DNA of 64,000 nucleotides, taken from contig NC_082595.1 of assembly GCF_030936135.1 (NCBI RefSeq), positions 106,619,334-106,683,333 of the forward strand. Direction: 5' to 3'. Numbering within the stretch: the stretch's first letter is position 1; every line of letters starts with the position of its first letter. Under the pieces are notes generated by a model. It saw only the letters and a program-made list of their open reading frames with translations, searched no databases and had not been told where the DNA came from. Of the stretch, positions 52,101 through 64,000 are shown one piece after another. This DNA comes from Gavia stellata. Lineage: Eukaryota; Chordata; Aves; Gaviiformes; Gaviidae. The position numbers and the translations under genes are program-made.

Positions 52101-53241
52101 CAGATACAAAGTCTGGGAGACTCCTTCCTTTCCAGAGTTGTGCTGGAGGAGATGTAGTTGAACTGGCAACAGACACCTGTGTTTTAAGCAGCTCATCCAC
52201 ATCTTCCGTGCTTTAAAAACACAGCATCTGAGACTTTTATTTTACACCCTTATTTTTTTAAGCTGCCAAATTCCCCAGGCGGAGCTGAGTCCAAACCCCA
52301 GCCACTGTACGGTCCTGCTAGTGTAACGTTTTCATTTAGTGCCATCATATAGGCACAATCCCAGCACAGACGGTTCATCTTCTGACCTTTTGTTATAGAA
52401 ATAACATATTCTCCTCACATACATACGGAGAGATGAAAAAAAAAAACACAAAAACTAGCACCATGTTTTCTGTTCTGTCAGCAAAACCAGAGGAAACCTA
52501 CACGAGAGCATAAAGCAGATAACAGGCAATGCCAGGAAACGAAAACTCTCTCAAGCCAATCCTCTGAAAACCTGGGGCGGGGATGAAGGTACTGCAGCTT
52601 CATATCTTGGTCATCGGTCATGTGAAAACAACCAACTCACTTAAGATAAACGCACATCAACAAAGCAGAGGCTGAATTAGAGCCACTGCCAAGGTTTCTC
52701 CGGGAGTCGTGCTGCAGAAGAGTGCAGTGGGGAGGGATGCATGGTCAGTCCAGCGGTTGCTGAGCCTTCCCCAGGAGCAGTTGAGTGTGGTTCCAAATTT
52801 AAGATTAAGATCCTGAGCTTCCTACAAAATTATCCTTGTTGAAATTCCCTGGCCTTTCCACCTTCCCTTTCCAACATCAACCTTTCATGGACTTCTCTGC
52901 CCCCTGCCCCATGCCCTGCTCCTGCCCTTCCACCTTCTCTGACTGCTACCAGACTGCAAAGCGGAGGTCTTCTCCCATCTCTCCAGAAGTAGCTGGGGTT
53001 CATCCCATGCATTTTTAACTGCCCTGCAATACTCTCTGCATCCATCATACATTTGGGATTTTTCTCACACAGAGGGAGCTTTCAATCCCCTCTGGTGCCA
53101 CCACATCTGCCAGACTTGTGGTCCCAAAGGCTAGCTCAGCTCTCTGTAATAATTCAACACTCTGCTTACTTACTGTCCTGACTTACCTGAGTTTTATTTC
53201 TGGAATGTCCTTTCTAAGCTGCCTTCCATCAACATCATCAA
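43102..53241 (-). pseudogene. Meprin A subunit paralogue, unitary-type pseudogene (exons 3-12 remain)
   Basis: Ten exons match MEP1A exons 3-12 in order: 53241-53187, 51489-51449, 51362-51287, 50431-50314, 48909-48742, 48534-48300, 47402-47263, 44464-44249, 43914-43438, 43271-43102. Introns persist, so it is a duplicated gene, not a retrocopy. Damage: one extra A near the end of the first exon; in the protease exon a 2-base loss (about 48855) and a 6-base loss turning the zinc motif into [10 protein letters not shown]; a 13-base insertion (48364-48376) after EFNEI; Met-turn Met to Leu (SVLHY); a net 10-base loss and a lost Cys in the 140-base exon; two adjacent stops (43253-43258) in the last exon. 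The 44464-44249 exon ends in a GC donor. The MAM/MATH exons (44464-44249, 43914-43438) remain open. Exons 1-2 and 13-14 were not found. Protein divergence from MEP1A is high (about half identical over one exon), so the duplication is old. Alpha or beta type is uncertain. Confidence 0.88.
43801..43811. repeat. C11 homopolymer inside a pseudogene exon
   Basis: Eleven C on the + strand read as a G run on the coding strand of the meprin paralogue, at the MAM segment SVGGGVATDD (SSGGIVIDD in MEP1A). The frame is kept in this copy. Confidence 0.9.
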
Positions 53242-54080
53242 CTATTGAAAGAAATAATACACCTAAGTTAGTGACTAAATGACATGAGTTGATATAATTC
53301 CCTACTTGGTGGTTGATAGTCTTCCACCAACATTAAAATGTTGCATCCTTACCTCTGTCTTCAACAGAGTTTTGGATATGAAACATAAAAAGTACAGTTT
53401 CAAAATCACAGACAAATGAATTTAAATCCCAAGCCAGAAAATGGAGGAGCAGGTGGGAATACCGTAAAGGCATAGGAGCAGGTAACGAGTGCTGTGAAAC
53501 AACATATCCTCCAGGAATTCATTTCAGAAGATCATCTGGTGCTACCTGTCAGCGTAGATATAGCGTCCTGCAGGTGAATAGCCTTCAGAAGTACTGATAA
53601 GCATAAGCAATCAAAAAAGTTGAACTTTAAAAGGAAGAACAGATCTTAATCTTATTAGATATGTCCATAAGCCAACTCGATAAGCAATCTGCCTCCCCAT
53701 TTTATAACTATTCTTAGCATATTAACCCTTGTAGTAATCAGGAGCTATTGAACTATTTAATATTTCTGTGACTTCTTCAGAGACAATTTCCCTTTTTTTT
53801 TCTGCTTTATGAACCATCATGGCCCCATCCTGATATGAGACCAACAAAGCTGCTGAGTATGGAAATAACACCCTCTTCAAAAGAAGAAGCTTATGGTCTG
53901 CAACCTGAATAAATCACTGCAGCAGAAGGTTTGTTTGGTGGGTTCTTTTTATTCCTGAAAACATCTTGGTAGATGCAAACAAATTTTTGTTTTAATCTGA
54001 TTCTATGGGTAAAGCATCATTTTTTAATTTAAAAATAGCGTTATTTTTGTAATAACAGAATGCCAACCATCAACTTCCAG
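53242..54080. other. 5' flank of the meprin pseudogene
   Basis: No certain first exon or signal peptide was found. A minus-strand donor-like GACAGAG/GTAAGG near 53345-53360 could belong to a lost exon 2, but it lacks an acceptor. Confidence 0.4.
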
Positions 54081-54830
54081 CAAAATGTGTTGGTTTGGGT
54101 TTCCTAAGGAGACCTTGAAGACTTTGTCTCTCAGAGTAGGAGTACAGCAAGGGGTCCTGGCTTGGTCCCGCTCACGTGCCTATGAAGCCATGTGCTCCCA
54201 GTGTTTTCCATGGGAATCCCACCCGGGGCTTTCCTTGTGGACACAAGTCATGTGGGCCAGGGTGAAGCAGGGCAGGAGAAAGGCCCCTTGGTGAGAAGGG
54301 AAGAGCAGGGCTGAGCTTTGCCTCCGACGGTTAGGAGGTTTTCTCCTCCTGGCCACCACATGAAGGGGTTTTGCACGCTCCGGCACCTCTCTTGCTCCCA
54401 CACACTTCCTGCACCTCCTCCTCCTCCCATCTGCACACCGCTGCTGCTGCCTTTGCCTCCCCTTTGCTCGCTTGCCCAGCATCACGCTGCACTCCCACCC
54501 TTCAGGGGCAGGACTGTCCCGATCTGGATGTGGAGGGGGGAACAGGAGATATTCCGCAGGGAGCTCCCCGGCCATGCAGCCTGCCGGCAGCCTTTCCTCC
54601 CAGCCCGTGAGACCCCAGGTGTCGGGTGCTGCAAGAAGTAGGAGGGTTGTTATGGGACAGAAAGGGGGCAGTTGCACCGGACTGCGGTGGCGGGGGCAGG
54701 ACTGGCCACCTTGAGAGCCCGGGGTCTCTACGGGTTGCACACTTAGTACTGCTACCTGCATAGGGCATCCGCCTGGGCAATCCCATCAGTCCAGTGGGAT
54801 TGGAGAGGGGAGTGAGGTACCAGCGAGTGC
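54081..54830. other. GC-rich block of unknown origin
   Basis: This stretch is richer in G+C than its surroundings and is open in several frames on both strands (for example 54180-54761 minus, 54318-54641 plus), as expected from composition alone. It starts with TGTGTTGGTTTGGGTTT, which recalls the start of some avian LTRs, but the rest could not be placed in a family. Confidence 0.3.
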
Positions 54831-56767
54831 GAAGAAGGAGTTAATCCACATGCCTCATCAGCACCTTTCCCCCAGAAGCATGGTCACAAACCATCCCATA
54901 AAAACATGCCATAAAACCTAAGCCACGAGAGAGGAAACAAACTGAACTCACCGCAAAGCATCCATCAGTTCCCAGCCCACCTGCCACAGGAGCAGCAGAA
55001 TGGGGGTTACAGGGAGAGAAATTGCCAAATCAGCCTCCTGAAACACACCTTACAGGGGAAGAAAATCCACTAATGGCCATCCTTGACTCCTGAACTCAAG
55101 GGCATAGACCGAAAAAAAGGAACGGATTTGCCTCCTTGCCACCCAGTCCGTAAAACTTCCACCCTCTTTAGACATGAAGACGATGGCAAATGAGATTCAG
55201 AGAAGTGGCTGATGCATTAAATGCTGCTTCTTACTGATACCCGCTGCAGGCCAGCGGCGTTGTGTCCAGCGCCCATACGGTTGATCTTCATACACACACA
55301 CAAGAGGAGTCTTGATAAAGCATCACAGTTTGACAACTTCATTCCTGACTTTTTGCAGGTCTAAAGGACCTGGAGATCATCTGGCTTCACATTAATTCTT
55401 ACATTTTTAGCCTCAGAGAAGTGAGCTGTTTTCCTTAACAACTTTCTTCAATTCTTTTTTGAGCTTCCGGACAATATGCATCGACAATATCCATCCATAA
55501 GTGCAGTGACTATCTCTAATGTCATCTCTGTCAAGCATGACTACTTTTAAATGATCTATAAAGTTTTTGAATGACTGCATCCAAACCTAGCTATGACATT
55601 GATGTTTTCTTGGCAATATGAAAAATAAAGGGTGGTGAAGATCTCACTAAAACTCTTATTAAAAGCCACTGCACTATCTGAATAGATTTCATGGGAACAT
55701 GTGTTAGGTACCATGTTTTGTTGTTGAGATGAACTCCAGGCCTTCTGTAAAAACATTTCAATGTGTTAATGCTGTAGCAAGGTCCTTAGCAAAAAAATGC
55801 AAATAGGAGCATAATACTCAAAGAGTAGCGCTTGCATTTATACCCCCTATAAAACAAGTGCATTGTTCTGGAGAGAGAAAATGCTGGTGGTTTATTTCTT
55901 GTAGCTATATAGCTATCTGTTGTGATTTAAATTTTTCCTGATTACACCACAGCATCAGCCAAGATCTAGTTGGCAACTGTGGTCCCAGTGTGCAAGGTCC
56001 GATGTGCAAGGTCCTGTACAAACCCAAAGTCTATAGGCAGTCCATGCCCTACAGAGCTTAACACACCTTGCCTGTTAAAAACCCAGAGTTTTCAGGACTT
56101 AAAGTCATTTGGGAGCTTGAGGGTATTTCAATGTGGCAGGAACCCAACATGGTCCCATCCCTAAAACTCTTCACATCATTGCTAGCAGATGAGTTTTGAA
56201 CCCTGGCACGGGGACTCATGCTTATTTTCGCCCTTTTCCTCTATATGCTTCAACTTAAACCTTTAGAAGAAAGTTCTGCTTTTCCTTCAATGCCCTCCCC
56301 CTACCATGTGGCTCTTCTCTTACAATTAAGGCATTACCATTGGAAAAAGTAACATGGATTTCAGTGCCCATGGATGATCAAAACGAACTCCAGTTTCCAG
56401 CAGGGACAGAAGAACCCAGATCGTGAATCCTGACAGTGATCAAACATGGGACAGTCACTAAATCACAACATTGTCCACTGCAGAAAAAAATATCTACATT
56501 GGTTGTGTCACCCAACCCAGCTCTTCTGAACTGAAATTCAAATATTGAAGCCTGTCACTGATACCAGGTAAGAGAACACCCAGCACATTTACATTTCTGC
56601 ACCTTCCCTTCTCTGAATAGGAGCAGCACCAAAATCCCCACCACCACCAGCTCTATAAAGCTCCTGTTTCCATACGTGACACTCGGGGAACAGCAGCTGC
56701 CAACCTGCGCTAAGCATTGGTGCAACAACCTACTTTTCTGGCACAGCACCGCTACCCATCTTGGAGG
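54831..56767. other. Intergenic stretch upstream of the TAS2R
   Basis: No gene or repeat family recognised. Its last part is the 5' flank of the taste receptor. Confidence 0.45.
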
Positions 56768-57722
56768 ATGGAAGCTTGTTACTCTCAAGATAAATTTAAT
56801 GCCACCTTATACAATGTCATAGCTATGGTCGTCATCACACTTCAGGCATTTGCTGGCATGTGGATAAATGCTTTCATAGTTTCTGTGCTTTGTATTGCTT
56901 GGGTCAAAAAGAAAAGCTTTAACTCTAATGAGAAGATCATGCTGTTTCTGGGATGCTCCAGGTTTTGGTATTTGTGCATCACATGGGTGTATTCCTTTCT
57001 TTCAATAATTTATCCCTGGCGCTTTTATGTTCTCCCCATACTCCAACTATTTGCAGCTATTCAAAGCTTTTTAAATTCTTCCAACTTGTCAGTTTCTGCC
57101 TGTCTTTGTGGTTTTTATTGCCTAAAAATTGCAAATTTCAGGGACATCTTCTTCAACTACCTGAAAGTAAAAAATGACGGGATCGTGCCATGGCTGTTGT
57201 TGGGTTCAGTGCTTTTATCCCTGGTCATCTGCATCCTTGTCTACGACATCACTGATGAAGCGCACTGTAACAACCTCAATTCTACCACCGTAGGAAATTT
57301 CTGGAAACTGAGTATCAGAATGGATGAACATTTTTTCCCTATTTTTTTTTATCAGCGGCTTTGGATTTGCTACTGCGTTCACGGCAGTAATCTTTTCTGC
57401 ACTTGTCGTCCTCTTTTCTCTCTGGAGACACAAACGCAAGATGCAGACAAACCCAGTGAAGAACCTCAGCGTGGATGCCCATATCAAAGCCATGAAATCT
57501 ATTCTGTCCTTTTTCTTCATTTACAGCATTAACTTTACATGTTTGATCTTGACATTGATTTATGCCATGAAGAAGGAAAACCCTGTGACGTTTCTTATTT
57601 TAGTATTTCAGTATGCTTTTCCGGCTGTTCATTCCCTTATTCGGATTTTCAGCAATCCCAAACTGGAAAAGACACTGCTAAGGACTCTGTCCTGTGTGAA
57701 GTGCAAGGTTTGTGTGAGGTAG
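56768..57722 (+). pseudogene. Bitter taste receptor (TAS2R) gene with one frameshift
   Basis: Single-exon family T2R receptor, about 318 codons, the normal length. The start is MEACYSQDKFNATLYNV; the ATG 51 bases upstream gives a non-family extension. Family marks: GMWINAFI in TM1, LFLGCSRFWYL in TM2, the TM3/ICL2 block SNLSVSACLCGFYCLKIANF, FSLWRHKRKMQ after TM5, and HSLIRIFSNPKLEKTLL in TM7. The reading frame switches between 57312 and 57352, just before TM5. That interval contains a T6 run, a T9 run (57342-57350) and a GATG/ATGG repeat, so a slipped homopolymer or a 4-base duplication could explain it. The rest is fully open and motif-perfect, so either inactivation is recent or the indel is an assembly error. 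TAS2R subfamily not determined. AATAAA follows the stop at 57730. Confidence 0.88.
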
Positions 57723-57729
57723 GAAATGT

Positions 57730-57735
57730 AATAAA
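57730..57735 (+). terminator. Candidate polyadenylation signal of the TAS2R gene
   Basis: AATAAA lies eight bases past the stop codon at 57720-57722. The position is unusually close but possible. Confidence 0.3.
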
Positions 57736-58579
57736 AGCTGGAGCCTATTAATAATGTTGATATTTTATTACAAAAAAACGAGTTATTTAATCTCTAATGC
57801 AACTCTCCAGCCAGTGTAGATGATACAGATGTTCTATCTTCACTAAGTTGAGAAAACTTCATTAAAATTCTTTGAACTAAGTTATTACGAGTTAAATAAA
57901 TTATTATTATCATTTGATTTAGATAATTCTTTGAGTTAAATTATTGTCAATAACTAAGTAATTTAGACCTGGTACATGAGCTAACTGCAAAAGGGGAATA
58001 ACAATACTACAAACCTTCTCAAAATGCTTCGGTATTTGCTGATTGAAACTACTTAACTGAACAACATGTTTATATCTATTTTGTTTTACATTTATTTCTG
58101 CTGTGGCTGTGTATTTGGTAATACTATGAGTCGTATCACTATCTTGCATTGGTTTATAACTTACACGTGAATATGTTGATTACTATTATTCACCAGAGGT
58201 CATTACTGACTTACAAACAGCAATGCAGAAATGGCCTCAGGGCGGACAGGTGGGGTGGAGAGCCCACTTCCCACGCCAGCCTTATGTGTCCTCTCTCTGC
58301 CCCACTGCATGCAAAAACATGATTTTCCCGGCTCCGTGCAACTGCTCTCCTGCTCCGCCTTTACTTTTTTATGAGACCTGCTTTTACCAATGGACTCTGG
58401 CTCTGTAAAACACCGAGGAAGGTGGTTTCTGTGCAAAGTGCGGTGTGGAATAAAGTCAGGCTTTCCTCTCGCAGTGACCCCTGGGCAGATGATGTACACG
58501 GTGTCCGTGCCAGGTGCTGGCAGCTGGGGGTCCATGGAAATGTCTGTAAGGCAAGGTCAAGGCTGCCCCGTGCCAGGAA
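57736..58579. other. Unassigned stretch
   Basis: AT-rich at first, then moderately GC-rich from about 58.2 kb. No gene or known repeat recognised, though part of it could be the diverged left end of the LTR that follows. Confidence 0.4.
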
Positions 58580-59410
58580 AAGCCAGTTCCAGACAGCTCC
58601 AATGGACCCACCACAGGACACAGCTCAGCCCATCAGCGATGTTGGTGGCTCCTTTGGGAAAATATATTTAAGAAAGGGAAAAAAACCCGCCTGGCAGTGA
58701 GGAGTGAGGAAAATTGTGAGAAACAGTCCTGCAAAAAAACAGGGTCAGAGAAGGAAGGGGAAGAGGTGCTTCAGGTGCCAGAGCAGGGATTCACCTGAAG
58801 CCCATGTAGAGGACCATGGTGATGTAGGTTGTCCCCTTGCAGCCAATGGAGGTCCATGGTGGAGCCGATATCCACACCGCAGCCCGGAGAGGGCCCCATG
58901 CCAGAGTAGGTGGGTGTGCCCTGAAGGACTGCAGCGGATGGAGAGCCCACGCTGGAGCAGGCTTATCCTGAAGGACTGCAGCCCATGGGAGGGACCCACA
59001 CTGGAGCAGGGTAAGAGTGTGAGGAGGAAGGAGTGGAAGAGACAATGCGCTACGAACTGAACGCAACCCCCATTCCCCATCCCCCTGCGCCACTCAGGAG
59101 AAGGACGTAGAGAAGATGGGAATGAAGGAGTGAAGTTGAGCCTGGGAAGAAGGGGAGGTAGAAGTAAGGTGTTTTAGTTTTGTCTTTGTTCCTCATCATC
59201 CTACTCTATTTTCAACTGGCAATAAACTAAATTGATTTTCCCCAAGTCGAGTCTGTTTTGCCCGTGACGGTAATTGGTGAGTGATCTCCCTGACTTTATC
59301 TCGACCCATGAGCTTTGCCATCTTATTTTCCATCCCTGTCGTGTTGAGGAGTAAGAGTGAAGGAGTGGCTGGGTGGGGGTCTGGCAGCTGGCCAAGGTCA
59401 ACCCACCACA
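58580..59410 (+). mobile_element. Second solo LTR, same ERVL-like family
   Basis: It shares with the 39.5-40.6 kb copy the order GCTCAGCCCATCAGCGA, a TATA-like ATATATTTAA, ACGCTGGAGCAGG blocks, a TGAACGCAACCCCCATTCC segment and the end GGTCAACCCACCACA. It is shorter, missing some inner blocks, and broken. The left edge is approximate. No internal genes adjoin it. Confidence 0.8.
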
Positions 59411-62400
59411 GCAGATTATCTAAACATGAAATAGTTCCAGCATGAACAGAGCAGAACCTGAATTGTTCATTTCTTCCACCAGCTCAGGCCCAGAGGAATG
59501 TCTTACCTCATGCCAAGTGCCAAGCATGCATTTTTCATGCATCTTGGCAGGTTTTGCTTCTGCTTTTGTTTTAAAACACTCACCTAGAAGGAGCACATTT
59601 TCCAGGTGTGGAGCCTCAATCCTCAGAGGCCTCCTGAAGCTCTGCAGAGTTCAGATATACCCAAAATGCTCTCCAGGGAGTCATCTCAGGTGTAGCATCA
59701 ATCCTGCTGGACATGGATTCACTCTATAAGAAGCCCTTGAGCTTTTCCTCTGCTGTGTTTTCAAGAAAAACCTTTAATGTATTTCTACTAGCAGAAGGCT
59801 TCTCAGACCTTCTTTTCCCCCAATAAAGGAGATGTGATCGTCTTGTAGGACAACAGTGTGAAGGACCCACTAATTTCTATGTACTCTCTCTTAGAAATCA
59901 ACAGAGAGGAAGAGTTTCTGCTCAGAGAACATGAGTGGCCCCAGGATGCTAATTTGAAAAGTTGCAGTGAAGGCAAAAAAGCTTAGTTTGCAACCTTTTT
60001 ATTTTAAGGGTGGCCCTTTATGTAGGCAAAAGATCACTCCCTTCCCTCTACCTCTCCATACCCACAAAAATGAAAGTGGAAGAGGTTAACGAGAAAGTAT
60101 AAGAAAGTGTTTTCGAACCATTAGCTTTCACTCTTTTCTGGCTTTTGCTGCAGTAGTAAAGCAAAAAAATTACATTCATGTTGTTCCACTAAAAAGAAAG
60201 GGTTTGGGTCATCTGATCAAAATTAGATACTCGGAGCACATTGCCTTTATCTGTTTGCCTTTAGCTGCAATTGCACTTTTTAGATCAGATGCCAAACTCC
60301 ACTGAATTGCTCTTCCACAGTAGGAGATACTGCACCATCCCATGTTCCAGCGGAGGCAGATCTTAAACATCTCATCTGGACACATCTCCCCAGCTGAAAG
60401 GCCTTTAAAGGACAGGCACCACCCCACCTCCCTTCTTTCCCTGCTGTTGCTTGATGCAGTTGATCCTTTAGCATGACAGTCCTAATTGCTTTCACAAAAA
60501 GACCATGGAAAATCCTCCTTACTCCCTGCATCCCATGCAACATCATCCCTCAAAAGCTCACATACCACACAACTCAGCAGGCAAAAACATCTTGCAGATG
60601 TTCTCACACAAAAGAATGCAGCTCCAGCAAACCACGCTGAAGACACCTTCTTCCATAAAACCCCGTGAACATGATGCCCAACACAGCATCACCCCCCTGC
60701 CACGCACCAGCCCCATCCAGCTGGCACTGGAGGAGGCAGGTTATAAAACATCACGGCCACAACGCGCAGCCCATACGCTAAGGTTGCTCTCTGGAGAGAT
60801 GCAATGGTCTGCCCAGCCCTGAGGAAAACGTTCCTCAACTACAGGACACTCCACCAGCTGGCCTCAGGGCTAGGAACGGGCCTGTTCAGCTTGTCAGCAC
60901 GGCTATAGGCACTTTGTCCCACATACGTCTCCACTTGCACTGTCACTAATTCACCAGCCAGGCCAACTGTGAATGGAGTTGACATTTCATATGGCTTGGA
61001 AAGTGCAAATGACAAAAGACGAAGCTGGCTCTTGACTCATTTGCCCAAACATCGGCATCTCAAACATAAGCACCTCAAGTCATCTGAGAACTCCGAGGGC
61101 ATCTGAGACATCTGCACGGGGTTGGGAGCTACAACACAGGATCTTCTGGAGACCTGCAGGGTCAGCCTGGGTACTCGAGAGCATCTCAAGTGGCGTTAGA
61201 CACCTCTGTGTAGATGGCTGAGTTGGTCCCTGGAGATCTAGAATAGGGAGATGGATCAGAGAGTTGTTGGTTGTGAGTCGGATGCCTGAGTATTGTGGCT
61301 GGGTGCGAAGGACACCTGTAACCAAGGCACTCCAGAAGGACCAGGTTTGGGTAGTGGAGGGGAAGCAGAGGGGAAGGGAGGCAGCACGTAAGGGGTGGGG
61401 AAGCAGACATATGAAATATGTCAGAAGTCAATATGAATGGCTGCCCAGGGCTGGCATGATACGGAAAAGAGTTTTGGGTCAAATTAAAAATTTTTATGAT
61501 TGAAAAGTGAAACAGTTAAAAATGTTTTTGCCATGGGAAGTGTTGATAAGCAGAAGGATAGCTCAGGACTAGTTCTACAGCATTCCTATGAGCATAGACA
61601 TGAAAATGGCTGGGGGCACTGCTAAAAATAAGGCAGTGCTCTAACTGTCTTGGCAGTCACAGATGTCTGAAAGTAGCACCGAGGGAGCACGTTCTCCCTT
61701 CTGCTGGGCCAGGAATGATAGACACAGGCTGTGAGATTCCTGCGTCCAGTAAAAGGTCAACATTCAACCGGGAGAAGCAACTACACCCCACTCCCAAAGG
61801 AGAGAGGGAGGCACCACCAGAGGCTATGAGCCTCTGTAGAGCCCCCTGGTTGACTCAGGACCAGAAGCAAACGAGTAAAAGCCACAAACATCACTGGGGG
61901 GAGCAGAACCACCGTGCCAGGTGCTTGCATGAATCAATTGGGAGCAAAACCATTTCCCTCTCAGACAATACGGGTAACTGCTGTCATTTCTGTAAATTTA
62001 TACATTTCAGTGAGTTAGATTATTAGTTTATTTAAACAACTTCTGCAGTTTTCTGACATTTGAGATCTGATACATGTAGACATGCAGACAGCAGAAGCAC
62101 TTCTACATGGTCCTTCTTAATGACAGTATTTACAGTTCATCACAAAATGCATTCTTGTGTCCATCTGCTTCTCCTGTTCATCCATACTTCACCCTGCAGA
62201 TGCACCTGAGGTCTGCCAGTGTCTTCACTCTGCATTGCAAGTTCCCAGTGGCACCAAATAGTCAGAGCACACTACTGCTTCCTCCTTTTTTTTTTTATTT
62301 TTTTATTTTTCATTTGAGCAGAGGATGTGTAGTTCTCCCGCGAACACGGTGGATTTCTCTCAAGCTCTTCTTTCTTGAGTTCCCAGTCTTCATCTCTCTG

Positions 62401-63489
62401 GTCTAAGGGGATTCCTTTCATTACAGCTGTCCTACGATAGTTTCTGCTCTCCACCTCTGCTCTGGGGAAGAAAGCAAGAGTGCATCTTCAGATACTGAGC
62501 ACAGCACAGTCACACCACCTTTCGTGGGTGGCCCATCTACAGGATCAGGGTATCATGTATTCCTATGGTCAAAACACTGTTGCCAGCAACACACGAGAAA
62601 ACACTGAGACTCATCCCAAATCCAACAGTGTTCATCACCCCAAGTGACCAGGTACTCACTGAGAGTTGGGTTGAAGTGGGAAACCTTCAGTAAGGATCTA
62701 TGGTGAGATCAGACTTTTACCATTGGAATCATAATTTTAGCCATAAAAAGCTCTCAAAGACCGAGCTTGTGAATTTGTGTGCTATTGATAGACTTAAGCA
62801 CATTTAATGCAATTGTACGTGGTATATTAACTCACTGCAACCGCAACATTTCCATTTTCTTTTATTTTTTGTACTGCTTATTCATTGGTACTAGAAATTC
62901 TTAATCCCAAAACATCAAATCTGAAGACAACTGGAATTTGGGAGGATTTGTACATAGTTATTCTTTATAGATGACCTTTTAACCTCAGAAATTCTCTAAT
63001 CCTAATCCAATTCAGCCCTGAAATTTTGCTAAAGTTTTCATTCCAATCCAGAACTGAACTTGACAATTCATTCCCATTTCTGTGGTTTAAATAATAACTT
63101 GAATTAAGCAATGTCATAGAAATAAGGCTGCGCTGCAGAGGTTCAAATTTTGCATGGGAAAACTTCATGTAGAAGATACCATTTTCCCCAGCCCAATATC
63201 TCCATATGCAAATCGTTCACAACCCTCTTCTGGTTGCTGAAGTTTTTAGCTGTGTTTTTCAAGTTATCGCCATGATTTTCAAGTGTGTGAAACCTGTGGA
63301 TGTCAGACACTGAACCAACATCCATCCAGACCTTGGGATTTCCAAGTAAGCAGTGAGTGTGCTCTTGGCATCTGTGATTTACCAAAGTCCTAATTTTTTT
63401 TGGTGATATTCATATATTTTCTATTCAACAAACATAGGCCCAGATCTTCAGTGAAGGACACTGCACAAGCTAACCTGAAAAAAACCATA
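59411..63489. other. Intergenic stretch without recognised genes
   Basis: No exon, RNA gene or repeat family recognised. A T-rich tract with A interruptions lies at about 62286-62309. Small open frames look random. Confidence 0.5.
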
Positions 63490-63812
63490 CAGAATCACTA
63501 AGGTTGGAAAAGACCTGCAAGAACATCAAGTCCAACCATCAACCAACAAACACCACCATGCCCATTAAACCATGTCCCACAATGCCACGTCCACACGTTT
63601 TTTGAACACCTCCAGTGATGGTGACTCCACCACTTCCCTGGGCAGCTTATTCCAGTGTCTCACCACTCTCTCAGTAAAGACGTTTTTCCTAATATCCAGT
63701 GACAACCTCCCCTGGTGCAGCTTGAGGCCATTTCCTCTTGTCCTGTCACTAGTCACTTGGGAGAAGAGACCAACACCCACCTCTGGGCAACCCCCTTTCA
63801 GGTAGTTGTAGA
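63490..63812 (-). mobile_element. CR1 LINE fragment, antisense
   Basis: It starts CAGAATCACTAAGGTTGGAA and ends at CAGGTAGTTGTAGAGA. The minus frame reads [20 protein letters not shown] and [16 protein letters not shown], the CR1 ORF2 end. The last 190 bases of the window beyond it are unassigned. Confidence 0.92.
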
Positions 63813-64000
63813 GATACTTCACTGTAGTTTTCCTTATAGCCTTGAAGTATCAGTGGTTTTTCATTACACTTCCCATTGCAGACAACAAAATCCAATTAAA
63901 AACCACTTTCATCAAGACCAAAATGCTCCTTTGAGCAGTAGAATTTATTTTTTTTATCATCTCATTTATGGTTTTGTTAATCGCAGCTCTTAAATATTTT

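Noticed and set aside
53340-53390. Donor-like GACAGAG/GTAAGG considered as exon 2 of the meprin paralogue
   Set aside because: The donor is good and the phase would fit, but there is no acceptor at a sensible distance and no signal-peptide exon upstream.
54180-54786. 193-codon minus frame and several overlapping plus frames
   Set aside because: Open in many frames at once because of GC-rich composition; no domain, no splice context.
56717-56767. Upstream in-frame ATG of the TAS2R
   Set aside because: The extra 17 residues do not resemble a TAS2R N-terminus; family members start a few residues before TM1.

Overview
The window is vertebrate nuclear DNA from a bird, most likely a neoavian. It holds at least eight CR1 LINE fragments, several with the typical CR1 3' end (ATTCTRTG repeats), and two related solo LTRs of an ERVL-like family common in bird genomes. 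The genes are split by introns and spaced far apart. No bacterial or organellar feature was seen.

Layout, left to right. (1) 566-12512, + strand: the 3' part of ADGRF5 (GPR116), an adhesion GPCR. It runs from a Cys-rich extracellular exon through the GAIN domain, GPS and 7TM to the C-terminal tail; its 5' exons lie outside the window. (2) 12513-23041: intergenic, with two CR1 fragments and an isolated CpG island at about 16.1-16.65 kb that carries two RFX X-boxes and an NRF1 palindrome but has no recognisable gene. (3) 37758-23042, - strand: a complete 14-exon MEP1A (meprin A alpha) whose exons all join in phase to give 711 residues. (4) 53241-43102, - strand: ten exons of a second meprin gene, a tandem paralogue that is dead. 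It has frameshifts, adjacent stops, a shortened zinc motif and no detectable 3' exons. (5) 56768-57722, + strand: a bitter taste receptor (TAS2R) gene interrupted by one frameshift. (6) 57736-64000: a second solo LTR, a CR1 fragment and unassigned sequence.

ADGRF5 and MEP1A face each other tail to tail, as they do on human chromosome 6p12, so the block is conserved synteny. The two products are not known to act together: ADGRF5 is a lung and kidney epithelial adhesion receptor, and MEP1A is a secreted or brush-border metalloprotease. The most unusual content is the pairing of an intact and a decayed meprin gene, the single-lesion TAS2R, and the CpG-island promoter with no visible gene. I found no new multi-gene system. 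Splice sites and phases were worked out by eye; nothing was searched against a database.
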